A stretch of DNA of 64,000 bases from Charina bottae (GCA_023362775.1 JALMGJ010000018.1:22549105-22613104); one strand, 5' to 3'. Positions 1 to 19,010 are shown, numbered from the stretch's first letter. Numbers and translations: made by a program. Notes: generated by a model not told the origin, from the sequence alone.

Positions 1-706
1 GCGCCTGGAGCAGCGCGGAGCAGAGCGCCGCTTGGTGGAGTCGTCCTTTCTCAGCAAGCAACGCATCCGTAACTTTTAAAATCAGGGGAGGCGGGAGGAA
101 ACGAAACAAGTACCTGAAACCAGAGGAAAACTATCTGAAAGTGCCTGCCCCAAATAATCGGCAGCCCCTGCCCAAACGCACGTCCCGAGAGGAGGGTCCC
201 CCTGCCAGCAGGGGGCAAGCGGAGGGGTACCCCCAGGCCCCCGGTCCTGAAGTCGGCGGCTCATTCCCGAGGGAGGTGGGCTGCCTCCTTTCTGACCTGC
301 CCCCTGCGAGAGCAGACCGCGAGGCAAGTCGCTGGCCAGGAAAGAAAGGCGTGAGTGGGGTAGTGTGGTTTTCAGCGGGGGTCTATGGTTAACTTTCTGA
401 TATTTGTATCCCTGGATTGACGTTGCAGCTGGCTTTCTTGCAACACCGTGTCAGCCTGTTTGAACACGCCTTGGGGGGAAAGCAGGGTGCAAACCCAAAA
501 GCTGTCCTTTGGGCACTTTTTGTAGAACTGGGCAGTTTCTGTCGAAGCAGGTTCTGCTCCATCTGCCCCCCACCTCCGCCTCAGTGCTTGGTGTTCAGAC
601 TGCCCTAGGATTGGCTTAGGTTGCCCCACAGATTTGGGTCCAGCCTCTCGACTGGAAGCAGCCTCTCAAAACTCTCTCTTCTCTGCACGGTCGGAACGTT
701 TCACCA

Positions 707-733
707 GCTGCTGCTGCTGCTGCTGCTGCTGCT
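707..733 (+). repeat. (GCT)n microsatellite in PLP1 intron 1
   Basis: About nine uninterrupted GCT units lie 40 bases before the polypyrimidine tract of the exon 2 acceptor. The preceding 700 bases are the 3' end of PLP1 intron 1; I see no exon in them. Confidence 0.85.
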
Positions 734-735
734 AA

Positions 736-6199
<5,464 letters not shown>

Positions 6200-7897
6200 A
6201 CGCGGGAGCAAGAGCGAGCAACGACCTTTGCCAGGCGCTCTCCCTCCTCTAACCACCAGGCTTTAACCCAACAAGGCGGTCACCCTGTGCCCGGCCTCTC
6301 TTTTAACCCCACCCGGCTGCCCTCCCTCTCCCCTTTGTGCCAATGAAGCGGGCGTTCCGAGGACGGAGGAGGAGAGGTCCTTCTGCACCGCAGCTGCAGC
6401 CACGTCCTTCGTGCTCTCGTCTCCCCTCCGAGGCTACCCGGACTCCTCCAGGACCCCCAGGACGGGGGCTGTCTGCTCTGCTCTGCTCCAAAGAAGGCAC
6501 GGGGGTCTGGTCTGGTCTGGTGGGGGGGGGGTCTGGTCTGCCGTGAGAGAGGGAAGGAAGCAGGTGGAGCTGGCTATGCTTGTTCAGCACTGCTCCAGAA
6601 AAGCGAGCTGTTTCCCGCGGTGGCACTGGAGGCGGAGGACAGAAGCATAAGAAGCGAAAGCTGTACATTGGCCGGCCGGCCTGCCTGCCTGGGCAAGGGG
6701 CTTAGAGCCAGGATCTTCCCAGGAGGGAAAGAGAGCACTGAGCCACCTTGCTGACGGGCACCCTCGTCCAGACCCCCAGCCGCCCTACGGAGAGCACCGT
6801 GGAGGAACCGGGGAGGGACGGGCTCTTCCCACCCTTCGAGAGGCGAAGCCAGGCTGAGTCTCCAGCCTCCGGCCACTTTGCTAACCCGCTGGGCAGATTT
6901 CAGCCTCATCCTCGGAGCACCCATAACCAGAAGCTTGAGTGTAGAACGCCAGAAGCCCCTTAGTCACGCAAGGGGGTCCTAACCGCGGGCCACGTGCTTC
7001 CCCCTGCGCCACTAGCTGCAGAACCGAAACTCCCGGACCGTCACATTGGTGCTCTTCTCTCCCAGTGACTTCCGCTTCTTTCGTAAACATGCTTCATTAG
7101 GGATCTTTTGCAGAATATAACCTTTATTCCTTTTCTTACAATTACTCTTTCCAATTTCTTGCAAGCCATAAACCACCCCAGTTATATGGAGCCTCCTGTC
7201 TTGGTTACTCGGTCAAAATAGAGAGGTAAAAGAAGAGAAACGCACTGAACATTCTGGACCACCATTTCCATCAAACAAAAGAAAACAATTGGTCTGTGTG
7301 GGAGAGACGCACCCCTGGATTCCACACAGTTGCATCAAATAGCAAGAATGCAGGGCTGGAAGGGTAACCCAGGCTCTCCCTGCCCCCCCCCCCGGCCCCA
7401 GCGATGTCAGTTTTGAGGGGGGGCTTCATCCCTGTAAATGGAAGCAAAGCCGTGACCAGAAGCTCCATGGCCAGCGGTGCTCGGCAAGCCGGCGGGCTCC
7501 AGCCTTGGGGTGCCTTTGTCGGCAAGGGGGGGAGGGGGCTGGGCTGGGCATCTGTTCCCCTGACTGCTAACAATCAGGGCAGCCCTGCTGGGCAGGCTTG
7601 GCCCGGGCAGCTGAAACCCACCCTTGACACGCGTGCGATCAGAGCCCAACCAGAAACAGCAGCTGAGACTGGGGGCACATGAAGTCGTCTGTACCTGACA
7701 TTTCACGTTGACTGGAGCAACATATAACTGGGACTTGTGCCCACCAAACTCCCTCTATAGAAATACTGGGGAAGCATAGCTAATAAGCTAAGTGTGTTTA
7801 TTTCTCCTTTGGAATTTCATTTTTTTAACAAAGCATGACAGGTTGTTGTTTGAGACTTACCTTGCAAGGTGTATTTTGTAGTATTCAAGGGAATAAA
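6200..7897 (+). other. PLP1: Probable PLP1 3'UTR
   Basis: The stretch after the PLP1 stop has no supported gene on either strand. The first good AATAAA on the + strand is at 7892-7897, which gives a UTR of about 1.7 kb; mammalian PLP1 has a UTR of roughly 2 kb. The extent is inferred from that signal alone. Confidence 0.5.
7892..7897 (+). terminator. PLP1: Candidate PLP1 poly(A) signal AATAAA
   Basis: Canonical hexamer 1.7 kb past the stop, in an AT-rich context. No other AATAAA is seen on this strand between the stop and the SINE at 10.3 kb. Confidence 0.5.
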
Positions 7898-9051
7898 AGT
7901 TAAGAATGCTCTGAGGAATCCTCCGCTCTCTTCCTTTCTGACTGCTTTTCCTCCCGGCCCCAAGGTTGGAAGATCCTCAGGAGTTGGCCTCTTCCTCTCC
8001 CTGCCGGAGAGACCGGGGTAGGACTTCTTGCCAGAGCCAAAACCCTCAGCAGTGCTTGCAAAAGCCTGGCCCTTCTTGGCATGGTTTTCAGATGCCATCA
8101 AGGCAATTCAGGCCGATGCTCATTGCAAGTCCGCCCACAGCTCCGGGTGGCGAGAGCAAAGGTCTGGTTTTGCTGCCTGAACTCCTGTCCCGATTTATAA
8201 ATGCCCACCACATGAAGAGAGCTGTGTGCTGCAGGAACAGAAGCCAGCCTTCAAAATGGCAGGATATTTGATGCCATAAATTTGCTGGCTCTTGGGCCAG
8301 TGCTGGAGTGGAAATGCTCAGCTCACAAGCATACAAATAGGACCGAGGGTCACGGAGCTAGACGTTGCTTCTTCACCAAACATGAGGACCAAGTATGCTC
8401 CAGACCCTGGAAACCAGGATGAAACCGTCAGAGCTTCCGCAAGAAAAGGTATGTGGGGGTGGGATTGCGTCTTCAAGAGCAGCATGAAGGGGTGTTGGCC
8501 CTCAGGCTGCACTGCACTCCAACCAGAGGGTTGCGGGCGATCCCGCCTTCCTCAGCCTCTTGGGTCCGCAGGCTTTCTGAGAAAAAGGCCTGTGTTCCTT
8601 GCTTCTTCCATCCCCTTTTGTGACCCGACAGCTGTCCTTCACACCCACCCCTCTCAGAACGCACGGGCCTCGCCCCAGGAGGCACACCAGTGGTGCGTGT
8701 TGTCCGAGGGATTCCCCCATCCCCTCTCTCGGGACTCTGAAAGCCCTGCTGGGTGTTCAGGTTGGCGAAGAGTCGGGAATGAGACCCACAAGCAAGGGCC
8801 CCTTTTGCTGCCCCCCAGAGCGCTCCCCACATAGGTAGGGGAGGCCCCACCGCTATGCCCAACAAAGGGATGGAAGACGAAGGTTGCCGCAGTTACACAA
8901 AAGCGTAACTGTCCGGCGTTGGGCAGGAAGGAAACCCAAGTCACAGCCAGCCAGGTCCACCAAGGGAGGGGGACTTCCTCTCGCCTGCCAGGTGCGCCAT
9001 CGACAAGCGACATGCAAGAGACATTGATGGGCTTCTGGGCCCAAATCCAAG

Positions 9052-9180
9052 TCCACACGGGTAGACCGCCTCAAAACCGAAGGAGTCTGCTGGCACCTCT
9101 TCAGACTAGCCAATTTTATTAAGGGTTCGTGTACTACAGCTCACTTTGTCAGATGCATGGAGTGGCTATACTGATGTAGG
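9052..9180 (-). repeat. Fragment of an old dispersed reptile repeat
   Basis: Read on the minus strand, the segment carries the wording of a dispersed repeat common in sauropsid genomes: CATCTGACAAAGTGAGCTGT, then an AATAAAATTGG block, then GGTGCCAGCAGACTCCTT. I recognise the motif but cannot assign the family name without a library search. Confidence 0.45.
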
Positions 9181-10307
9181 GTTTAAATTGGGACGAGAGT
9201 GCAGAAACAGGATGTTTATGCAGCTGCAGGTTACAGATAACAAGTACCTTATCAATTGACAAATGTAGTATGTTACAAACACATTGCATTTGTTGAGACC
9301 TTCTGAAATGGCATGAAACCTTTGGATGTTTGTGAGCTCAGCCGTCTCTCACTCAAGTTTGTGCTGGCAAACTTGCTTTTAAAGGGCGTTTCCTGGGAAT
9401 TGATTTGCTATTGATCTGGTTGGTTGGTTGGTTGGATAGATCGTTCAGTCTCCCAAAGGCACTCTGTAAAGTGGGTCAGAATTCCCCTCCCTCCTTTAGT
9501 CAGCTTTGATGTTTCCACAGAGCCTCCGAGGAGGAACGAGATCTGTAACTGCTGGCAAATTCTGGCATGAACCTGCAACTGCAGTTTTTTTTTTTAATTG
9601 GCAAAACAGCATGAAAGCTGCCATCATAGGAGTACATTCACCTTTTACTGCCCAAAGTACATGTCCGTGTTGCCTTTTTATGCTGCCAACTCACGAGTAC
9701 AGGACTGATAGCACCCCTGGACGATCATGGAGAAAACTGGATGAACTGTTGACAGCCCAGCAAGGGGCTGCCAGAGAAAGCGGGAGCACCCGCCTCCTCG
9801 CAGGCACTCGGGAAGGGTGCTTGGCGAGGAGAAGAGTGGTCAGCCGTGTGATGCCTTGCGTGCAGAGACGTTTTAGGAATCCACTTCTCTTGGGTCTTTA
9901 GGAATCTTTAGGAGAGTCCACTTCTCCAGACCAACTGTTTTCACACAGGAGGGCAAGGTGTGGGGTGCATCGGGCGCAGCAGGCTCCTTCCTGACGTGAT
10001 AGTGCACTTGCCGTTTTTAAAGGGTCAAGGTCTGAAACCCACCTTTATCAGTGCTACTGGTTTGGCTTTGCTGCAAAACATGAACTACCTCTGGAGACAG
10101 CTTTGAAAAAAATTATAACACGAGGAGTATGTTTTCATTTGAAAATGGAAAAAAATACTGCATTTGGACTGCAACTTAAATGTTAGTCTTGTGCATCTTA
10201 ATTTGTCACAAAAGACATCAAGAACACACTTGAGAGGTGCGGCTACACCCCACTCTGTTCATACGTTTGGCAGTTTCCCCTTCTCCATTCATGGTCAGAA
10301 GAAAAAC

Positions 10308-10545
10308 TACGAGAGCCAGTTTGGTCTAGTCACAAGGCTCCAGGCTAGAAACCAGGAGCCTGAGAGTTCTGGTCCCACCTGAGGCACGAAAGCCGGCTGG
10401 GTGACCTGGGGCCAGTCCCTGTCTCTCAGCCCAACTCACCTCACAGGGTGGTGGTGGTTGTGGGGAAAATAGGAGGAGGAAGGAGTATTAGGTATGTTCC
10501 CCGCCTTGAGTTATTTGTAAAAATAATAAAGGCGAGATAAAAAAT
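10308..10545 (+). mobile_element. tRNA-derived SINE, forward copy
   Basis: The head (GAGAGCCAGTTTGGTCTAGT) contains a tRNA-like region with A- and B-box-like sequences (GGTCTAGTCACAAGG and GAGTTCTGGTCCC). It is followed by a conserved body that includes GTGACCTGGGGCCAGTC, and by the tail TTATTTGTAAAAATAATAAAGGCGAGATAAAAA, here split by two tail units. Two more copies of the same family occur in reverse at 25028 and 29293. The family is widespread in squamates. Confidence 0.85.
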
Positions 10546-11905
10546 AGTTGCTTCCCATTCTAGAGCACCCTCTGTCAGACGCAGCAGGGGTGGGGCTTAT
10601 CGTGTCATGGGCTCTATGCAAAAATTAATTTGGGGGCTTCGCCTCACCTATAACTGCCCCTCTGCTGAAGCCCCCTCTGCTAGACCCCAAAGACAATGGG
10701 GGAATGGTCAGACTTCGGCCCGCAGGAGACGGGAGGTCACCCGTTATCGCCAACGTGAATGGCGGAGGAGCAGCAGCAGCAGCAGCCGCAGCCTGGGGAC
10801 CGTGACCCTTCTTGAGCCCAGCCAGGCCGCGCACCTCCCGAGGCCACCCAGGGCTCTCCCGGGCTCCGTCCTTCGGCTCACGGCCGCCGGAGCAGTTTGC
10901 CTTTCTCCTGCACCCACGTCTCTCCAGGCGGGGGGAGGCTCTCGTTTCCAGAACAGGCCGGAAGGGGGACACCCCCCTCCCGGCATTTGCTCAGCACAGA
11001 AGTGCTACTTCTTAGGGGCTCAGCCAACAGCTGCTACCCCGCAAAGGAGGCCAGGCAGCTGCAGCCCCCCAAGAGAGGCGCAACTGGTGGAGGTGCACAG
11101 TTTGGCCAGTCTCTCCTCCCCCAAGCAGAATGGAGGAGACGGAGTTGGCCTTTGCTCTGATCAGAGATTCAAGACGGCCAATCTATGGGCCACACTGGAT
11201 TCACTGGGTTTAAACATTCACACGTACATATACACATGCATGTCCTAGCCAGGTTATCAGTCACGGTCCCCACAGATTCTCCTCAGAGCCATCTGCTTCC
11301 TCCAAAGTCAACATGAGGTTTATCTCCCACTTCCAGGCGAGGCTCCTGCAGCGACCTCCCTGCCCGCTTTCCTTCCGCCCCACGGGGCTTGCCCACCACC
11401 GACTCTCACTGTCCAAGGAGAGTCGACAGGAGCAAAGACCACCGAGAAGAGATGAGGCGGCACCACAGAAGTCTCCTGCTGGCCTGGCACTGACAGCACC
11501 CACACAGACGGGCTGGTTCTGCTCGGGGCCCCCATTTGCCCCCCCCCGTCAGCGCAACTCACCCCTTGGCCAGGTGGCTGTGCAATGGCTCGAGAGATTC
11601 TGGCCCTCCCGGGCCATGCTCAGAGGCAGGGGGCTGCTGGGCAGGCAAAGGACCCCGGCCCGCGTGCCTACAGCTGGGGGGGCGGGGGGGAGGGAGGGGA
11701 GCAACCGGAGGCGCGCTCCACGAGAGCCCAATCCCACACTGCAGCGAGCAGGAGGCGGCAGCGGCAGCTTAACCAGCCGGGTGCTCGGGAGGCTCAGCAG
11801 AGGAGTGGCCACGCCGAGGACCCTCCGTCCCCTTGGGTTGACCTCCAGCTCAGGAACTCCCCATCCCTCCCTCTGCAATCAGCAACCAGTCTAGTCTGGC
11901 GCCGC

Positions 11906-12511
11906 TCAGCAGCACGAAGAGCCCGGCCTGGCCCCAGGGTGCAGGTCGACCGTGCGGCCCAACGCACACTGCTCCGGCTGCTCCTCCAAGGCCAGCACCT
12001 GCCTCACCGCCTCCTCAAAAGCCACCGCCACGTTGGTGTCGTCCTTGGCACTGGTCTCCAGGTACGGGTAGGCTCCGTGCTCCAGGCACCACGCCCGGGC
12101 CTCCTCCGCAGCCACCTGCCGCTCGACCTTGTCGACCTTGTTGCCCAGCACCACGAAGGGGAAGCGCTCAGGATCCCGGACGTTGGCGTAGCAGGCAAAC
12201 TCCTTCTGCCAGTGGCCCAGGTTCTCGAAGCTCTGCCGGTTGTCGACGCCGAAGGTCAGGAGGCAGCAGTCCGCACCGCGGTAGAAGGGAGTCCGCAGGC
12301 TCTTGAAGCGCTCCTGCCCTGCCGTGTCCCAAATCTGGAGGGTCACGAGGCGCCCGTCCACTTCCAGGTCCTGGTTGAGGAACTCCACCCCGATGGTGTG
12401 GAAGGCCTGGGAGTCGAACTTGTGGGTGACGTAGCGGCTCATGAGGGAGCTCTTTCCAACGCCACCGTCGCCCAGGAGGATGACTTTCAGCAGCAGGGAC
12501 TTCCCGCTCAT
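11906..12511 (-). CDS. RAB9B: RAB9B, small GTPase
   Basis: Ras-superfamily GTPase of the Rab9 subfamily, which acts in late endosome to trans-Golgi transport. It has 201 residues in one coding exon, the family's normal length. Motifs: P-loop GDGGVGKS (14-21), switch I with TIGVEF (39-44), WDTAGQE (61-67), NKVD (124-127), ETSAK (152-156), and the C-terminal double cysteine for geranylgeranylation (200-201). The start at 12511 is chosen because MSGKSLLLKV is the conserved Rab9 N terminus; the open frame upstream is intronic and reads a run of about 13 C that ends in AG two bases before the ATG. The C-terminal SGS/PGSSCC type and overall sequence favour RAB9B over RAB9A, as does the PLP1 neighbour. 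The 326-residue frame on the other strand is a shadow. Confidence 0.96.
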   Translation of the reverse strand: MSGKSLLLKVILLGDGGVGKSSLMSRYVTHKFDSQAFHTIGVEFLNQDLEVDGRLVTLQIWDTAGQERFKSLRTPFYRGADCCLLTFGVDNRQSFENLGHWQKEFACYANVRDPERFPFVVLGNKVDKVERQVAAEEARAWCLEHGAYPYLETSAKDDTNVAVAFEEAVRQVLALEEQPEQCALGRTVDLHPGARPGSSCC

Positions 12512-12518
12512 GGCTGGG

Positions 12519-12570
12519 GGGGGGGGGGCGGCAGCAGCTGTAAAAGAGCTGTAAAAAAGCTGTAAAAGCA
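12519..12570 (-). promoter_or_regulatory. RAB9B: Cluster of 3' splice acceptors before RAB9B CDS
   Basis: On the minus strand three near-tandem units of TTTTACAGCT (acceptor CAGs at 12560-12562, 12549-12551 and 12538-12540) are followed by a C-run ending in CAG just before the ATG. Any of these could define the start of the coding exon; all choices leave the ATG intact and change only the 5'UTR. Confidence 0.6.
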
Positions 12571-12849
12571 CAGGGGTTAGCAGGCGGTGCCCCCCGCCCC
12601 TCCAACTCCCCGGCTGGCACAGGCGGGACCCACCCTGGCTTGGAAACCCACCTTTCTGGGGACTGAGCAGTCCCCTTCCTGTGGGGGAGCAGAGCCGGGC
12701 TGGAAGAAGAGAAGCCAGTGCTTGTGGCCGGGGGAGGCAGAGGCCCCTCCCAGGAAGCCAGCCCAGGCTGGCTCGTCCTTCTCAGGGCGCAGCGCAGCCG
12801 GTTGGTTGGCCTCTGAGGCCCCTTGGCCTGTCCGGCTATGACAAGAGCC

Positions 12850-14110
12850 CTTCCCGGCTCAAAGAACCGGCTGGCTGAGGAGGGCCCGCGCGGCTCTCAG
12901 GACTTGATTTGGAAGCCAGGAAGAGCGGCGGTGGACCGGAGCCACACGCAAAGGCGGGCGACAGGCGCTGGGCCGGGTGGGCGCCCGCAAAAGAGCGAGG
13001 CGGGCCGGGCCGGGCGCACGGCAACCTGAGCACCGCCGCCAGCTACAAGCCAGGCGGCCCTCGGGCTCCGCACCCCGGAACCGCTCGTACCCCGTTGTTC
13101 GTTTTCCGTTTCCCCCGCAAATCACTTCCGAGGGGGCCGAACCGCCTCGACGCCACCCACCAGTTTCGCCTAGCTGTTGCCACGGGCCCGGGTGGCTCCG
13201 GGCTCGCGTCGCCCTGCGCTGGGCCTGGAGGACGGAGGCGAAGAGAGGCTGGGGAGGCCGCGTTGCCGGCCAAGGGCCCGGAGCGCGGGATGCGCCAATC
13301 CCAGCCGCCACGCCTTTGCATCCGCAGCTCCATACCAGGCATCTCTGCCCAGTAGCGGCGGGTACGCAACAAACCTTGATCCTGCTGGCGAAAAGCTGCA
13401 GGGGAACTCGGGGCTAAAAGACGCTTCCGTCCGGCAGGCACTTCTCTGCCCCCTCCAAACCTCCTCACCAGCAGGCTGTGGCTCGTCCCGGAGCACCTGC
13501 CCCACAGCGAGGGCGGGCCTCAACTCGCGACTCCGTAGCTTCCGCCCGCGCAGCCAGACCTCAAACCCGCGGCAGCATCTGGAGCCGGGCATCTCCTGTG
13601 CGCATGCGCCCGTGGCATGCGGCTACCCGGGCGTGGCCCGCGAGCATCTTTCGGCCACGGCTGCACGGGCCAATCGAGGGCGGCCTCTTGATCAGGCCAC
13701 GCCTCTCTGCATCTTTCCTTCTTCACGCAAAGGACCGAGGAAGCGCTGCGGCCGAGCGCCTCCAACGCGCACCGGCGAGCGCCGTGCCCGCTCTATGCTG
13801 GCGGGGTGACGGGAGGGTCGCCAGCGACTCTGCCCGACCGGCGGAATGGGGGCAGTGCAGGAGCCGGCGGGCGAGGCCAAGTGTGAAAGGCATGTGCCAA
13901 GAATCTCCGCGCGCGGCTCGCGTGGCTGCGCGGCTCGCCGCCTCCTTTCAGAGGCCTGCTCGCGCAACGCGGGAAACAGGAACTACCAGCTTTGAGCGTG
14001 GCCCGAAGCCAGCGCGGGTTTTTAGTTGAGGATTCGACCACAGAAAATTAGGTTCATTGCGGCAAGTGTGATTCGGCTCCGCCTGGCCAAACGTGTCGTG
14101 GGAACGCAGT
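12850..14110. promoter_or_regulatory. RAB9B: CpG island, probable RAB9B promoter
   Basis: Dense in CpG over about 1.2 kb upstream of RAB9B, with CGGAAGT-type ETS sites on the minus strand (for example 13124-13130). Open frames in all six phases here reflect GC content. The exact start site and noncoding exon 1 cannot be placed from sequence alone. Confidence 0.6.
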
Positions 14111-17100
14111 GCCGGGCCCAGCAGCTCCCTTCTCAGTCCAGCACCGCCAGGAAAGGGGGTTCAGGCGGGCGGCGGGCGCTTGGCGGCGGCTGTGGGTGGC
14201 CGGCCCAGTTCATTCATTAATTAAATCGATTTATACAGCCGCCCATCTCACGATTGCGAGCCCGGGGCTGTCCCCGCATTTGGGAGATGGGCGGGGAGGC
14301 CGGGTGATTCCCCGTCGACTGAGGTCAAGCAGTCTTCGAGGAGGAGGAGGCGCGCGGGGCTGCCCGGGTTCGGAGCACGAGAAAGAGGGAGCAAGGGCTG
14401 GTTCTGCACGGGGTCCTCCTCCTCTGGCGTTCAGGTCCATGTGGGAACGCTTGGCTGCGTCCCAGCCAGCGACGTCCCCTGCTCCTCGCCTTCTCCAGCC
14501 AGCCGGATCTGTTTGTTCTGCGCAGGGAGCGGCCTCCTCTCCTGACCTTCCGCGGGGAGCGAAGCGGGAGGGAGGCAGGTCTTGCCCAAATAAGGCGCAC
14601 ATTTTTCTTAGCAGAAACACACACCTGGAAAGCAAACAGCTTTTGTCCCAGCTGGAGCCTCACCGGCAGGGCCCCACTGCTGCTGCTGCTGGGCAAATGG
14701 GCGCCTGGAAGCACTCCCGGTGGCGAAAGTGGCGGCAGGCCAACCAGCGGCTGCGGCCAGAGGTGCGGCCAGGCTCCCAGGCAGCTGCGTCTCACTAATG
14801 GTCGTCCTGGTGGCAGCAGACACTGATAGCCTGGTGGAACAGTTCAGCTGGTTCCTAAAGGAACGTGCTTTCTGAACATGTGCAGAACATTGGGCCAAAT
14901 TGGCCAGGCAGGCTGGGTTCCTCTAACATGCCCCCTGCCCACCCCATCCTTAGAGTGAGTGCTGATCAAACCGAGTGCCTGGTGCAAATGCAGACAGGCC
15001 CCGATGCCCTGTGGAAACCCTTCAGCCATCCCCAAGCCCCTTTCCGCTGGCTGGGCTTCCAAGGCTGAACTCCCTGGTGATCTTTCCCGTGGTGAGAATC
15101 ACTCTGATCTACTTGGCAGAACCAGCATAAGGGCCAGTGCGGGAGAAGAATGGGGAAAGAGCTGTCTATCCTGTTTATCCTGGGTGCAAACTGCATTGAT
15201 TTTCCCCCCCCCAAACAGAGCAAATGAGTCCCAGAACAGTAAAAAAATGAAGAGTGCTCCCCCACCCCCCAGTGTACTTCATCACGCACCTCCAATGGAG
15301 CCACCGAAAAGGCAGGCCCTGCAATTGCCCGCCACAGGCCAGCCTCCTTGCAAAGTCGGTGCCTTTGGTCGTAAGTCCAGCTGTAGCAGATCTCGGGGAA
15401 TCCACACACCATTTGGGGATCCTCCTCACTGTTTGGGCTACAGCATTTTCCAGGCTTCCGTGCCTGCAGAGTGGAACCAGCATCATCCTGCGTGGGAAAG
15501 GGGGCCAATGCCAGCGCGAGGAGGTCAGGCAAGGGGCTATGCTGCCCTCCCACGCGTGGCCTAGGCTTGTTCAGATGGAAGGCTGCTGGCCGAATGGCAG
15601 CAGGGAGCCAGCTCTGTCCTGCTGCTCCTGGGGCAGGGTTGACTCACGCACCTGCCCTCCTCAGGAAGGCAGGGGGGGGGGGGAGCGGGGGGGGCGCTCC
15701 ACCTCCCTGCCTGTCCCAGGCTGGGAGGGGGCTGGGAAGCTTCTCTCTTCCTCAGAACTGCCCACCCCCTTTTTCCACCAGGATGCCTGTCAGCAGAACA
15801 AAATGGGTCTCGGCACGCCGCTGTTTCCGCACCCTGCGGGAAGCTTGTCCCTGGCCTCAGAGTCCAAGGCGGCTGTCGGGCTGCTTGCCTCTCCCTTGAA
15901 CAGACTCGCATTGACATGCAGCAGCCTGGCTGCAGAGCCAAGAAGCCACCACAAGCCGCCGCCCGCCCGGTTCGCAGGCTGGGGAGTCCTCAGCCATCCT
16001 CCCACCCCGCGTCTGCCTGCCGCAGAACTTCTGACCTGCCTGCTTGGTCACCAGAGTTCAGGGAAGTGGCAGGGTCCCACTTTGCATATCTGAAGTTACG
16101 TGCCCTTCATCTCTCTAGCCAGCAGATGATCCCGCGTTCTGTGAACTTGGCCCAAAGCTTTCAGTGCAAGCATTTTCCAACTATTTTGCCTTCCCTCAAG
16201 CTGCCCCTGTCCAGAGCAGTCTCTCTTGCATGAAAGGGAAGTTGCATTAAAGCCAGCCGTTTCATCTCCCTCCCTCACTTCCTCTTTTTCTGTTCTTTCT
16301 TTAGTTTTTTTGACTTCTCCAGCAAACCCCTGCCCTGTTAGCAAAGTGTTTGCACAGAGGCAGGTGGAGCCAGCTCAGAAGTGGTGCCTGCAAAGTACAC
16401 GACTACTCAATTGTTACTGTTTCATGCTGGTTGTTAGTTGTTTACCGTCTTCCATCACTGCAGACTTGTATCTGAGTATCTAAGGAAACAATCTAGGCAA
16501 CTTTAGAAGTCCACAGCTCCCTTAAGCCGAGGGTTGGTCGATTCCTCTCCTCCTGGCCACAAAGGTGCCCTCTTGCACTGCTCTGCGTACGCACCAGGAC
16601 ACCTGCTCTGGGCAAGTCTCTTGCCAGCCGGAAGTCGTGAGGCCCCGCTTCCTCCTGCACAGGCGGCCAGCAACCCGTCTGCTTCTAAACCTCCCCAGCT
16701 CTCAGGCAGTTTCCTTAACCTCACTCACTATTCCGGGTTGGCTTACACCCAATTCCACTCCTCAAAGCTCAGAGTCTGGGCCAGCTGCTACTTGCAGGGG
16801 GCTTCCCAGAACTGCAGTGGAACTGCCTGAACCTGGCCCCTCAGGCAGTCCTGACTTGCCGGAAGGAAACGCCCCCACCAGGAAGAGACTCCTGCTGGCG
16901 TTGGAGGCAGAGATGTTGCCCCCCCCCCCGTCCCCCGCAGACAGTCCCTTTCAAATTGCCACCCTCTCTCAACTCAACTCCACACAGCACAGGCCTGGGG
17001 CAAATGGATATGAAAAGGCCCAGCCCCCCGAGGGGACGGCTTCGAAACTTTGGGCACTCTGGGGAGGAAACAAAGAGACGGCCACGAGGTCATTACATTT
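14111..17100. other. RAB9B-thymosin interval without a recognised gene
   Basis: No protein family is recognised on either strand. It contains a short LINE tail at 14203, a few CTG units at 14677-14691, and G/C homopolymer runs. Long open frames such as 15254-16093 have no conserved motif and overlap equally long frames on the other strand. Confidence 0.5.
14203..14262 (-). repeat. L2/CR1-like LINE 3' end
   Basis: Read in reverse: GTGAGATGGGCGGCTGTATA followed by an AT-rich TTAATTAATGAATG tail. The same GAGATGGGCGG...ATAAAT ending recurs at 54300, 55755 and 62250, which marks a shared family of 3' ends. Confidence 0.5.
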
Positions 17101-17107
17101 TTAAAAT

Positions 17108-17113
17108 TTTAAT
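17108..17113 (-). terminator. TMSB15: Candidate thymosin poly(A) signal ATTAAA
   Basis: Reverse-strand ATTAAA 385 bases past the stop, followed by A/T-rich sequence. The distance suits a beta-thymosin 3'UTR. Confidence 0.5.
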
Positions 17114-17497
17114 ATTTTTTTCTCTCCATGTTTAGGAAATCAAAGTAAAGCTGCAAAAACAATCATGAACCATTTTACTAAATAGGATTTAACTGATGAA
17201 ATTGCCCCATCTGGCAAGAAAGGCAGAGGGCGAGAATCAAGCTGCGCAAACCCCAGAGATTTTCTGCGGATTGTTTTTCCTTCTGGGCTGGGAGCAGAAG
17301 AGGTGGCGGAGCCCAGAGAGGAGGAGCGTGGGAGGTGGGGCAGCGCTGCGGGCTCCGGAAAGGGCCAAAGAGGCGGCTGCCATGGGTGGGCTGCAGCATT
17401 TCTCAAGGCGTAAGTTGTATAAAAAAATAAAAGAAAAAAGTTGTTTCAGAGAAACAGCCGAGAAAGGACATCAGAGCTTCATGCCGCCGGTCCACCT

Positions 17498-18746
<1,249 letters not shown>

Positions 18747-18945
18747 TCAAAGCCCACCCAGGCCCTTTACCCGAGAGTTGCGGAGAGGCACGCCCGGAAA
18801 GGGAGAAAGCGCTTCGCCGCCGCTCCAGCAGCCGCGCCACCAGCAGCGAAGACCCGCTTCGTCAACGCGGGGCCTTGGAGGAGCGTTTCCCCACCCGCAG
18901 GTTCGGGTGCATGCAGAGGGCGCTGCCCGCCACCTCGCGCGTTAC

Positions 18946-18985
18946 CTGCAAAGCCGTCAGCCGCCGCCTCGATGTTCCCCGCTCT
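18946..18985 (-). other. TMSB15: Thymosin gene noncoding exon 1 (predicted)
   Basis: A donor (CTTTGCAG then GTAACG) lies at 18941-18946. With the TATA box about 30 bases upstream the first exon would be roughly 40 nt. The matching acceptor is CTTTCTGCAG at 18406-18413, which leaves a short leader before the ATG. Beta-thymosin genes have this noncoding-first-exon layout. Confidence 0.6.
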
Positions 18986-19010
18986 CTAAGCCAGTGTGTC
19001 GGGGCGGCCC

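Larger units (their letters stand above)
7898..11905. other. PLP1-RAB9B interval without a recognised gene
   Basis: Converging genes flank this stretch. The right-hand part probably includes the RAB9B 3'UTR: reverse-strand AATAAA hexamers occur near 9114 and 7797. A short dispersed repeat (near 9.05 kb) and a SINE (10.3 kb) are the only other features I can support. Short open frames here look random. Confidence 0.5.

Noticed and set aside
11585..12565. 326-codon + strand open frame opposite RAB9B
   Set aside because: Mirror of the RAB9B coding exon with no family resemblance.
14677..14691. Short CTG run as an expandable triplet locus
   Set aside because: Only five units, in noncoding sequence.
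15254..16093. 279-codon + strand frame between RAB9B and thymosin
   Set aside because: Overlapped by equally long frames on both strands, G-runs inside, no motif or splice context.
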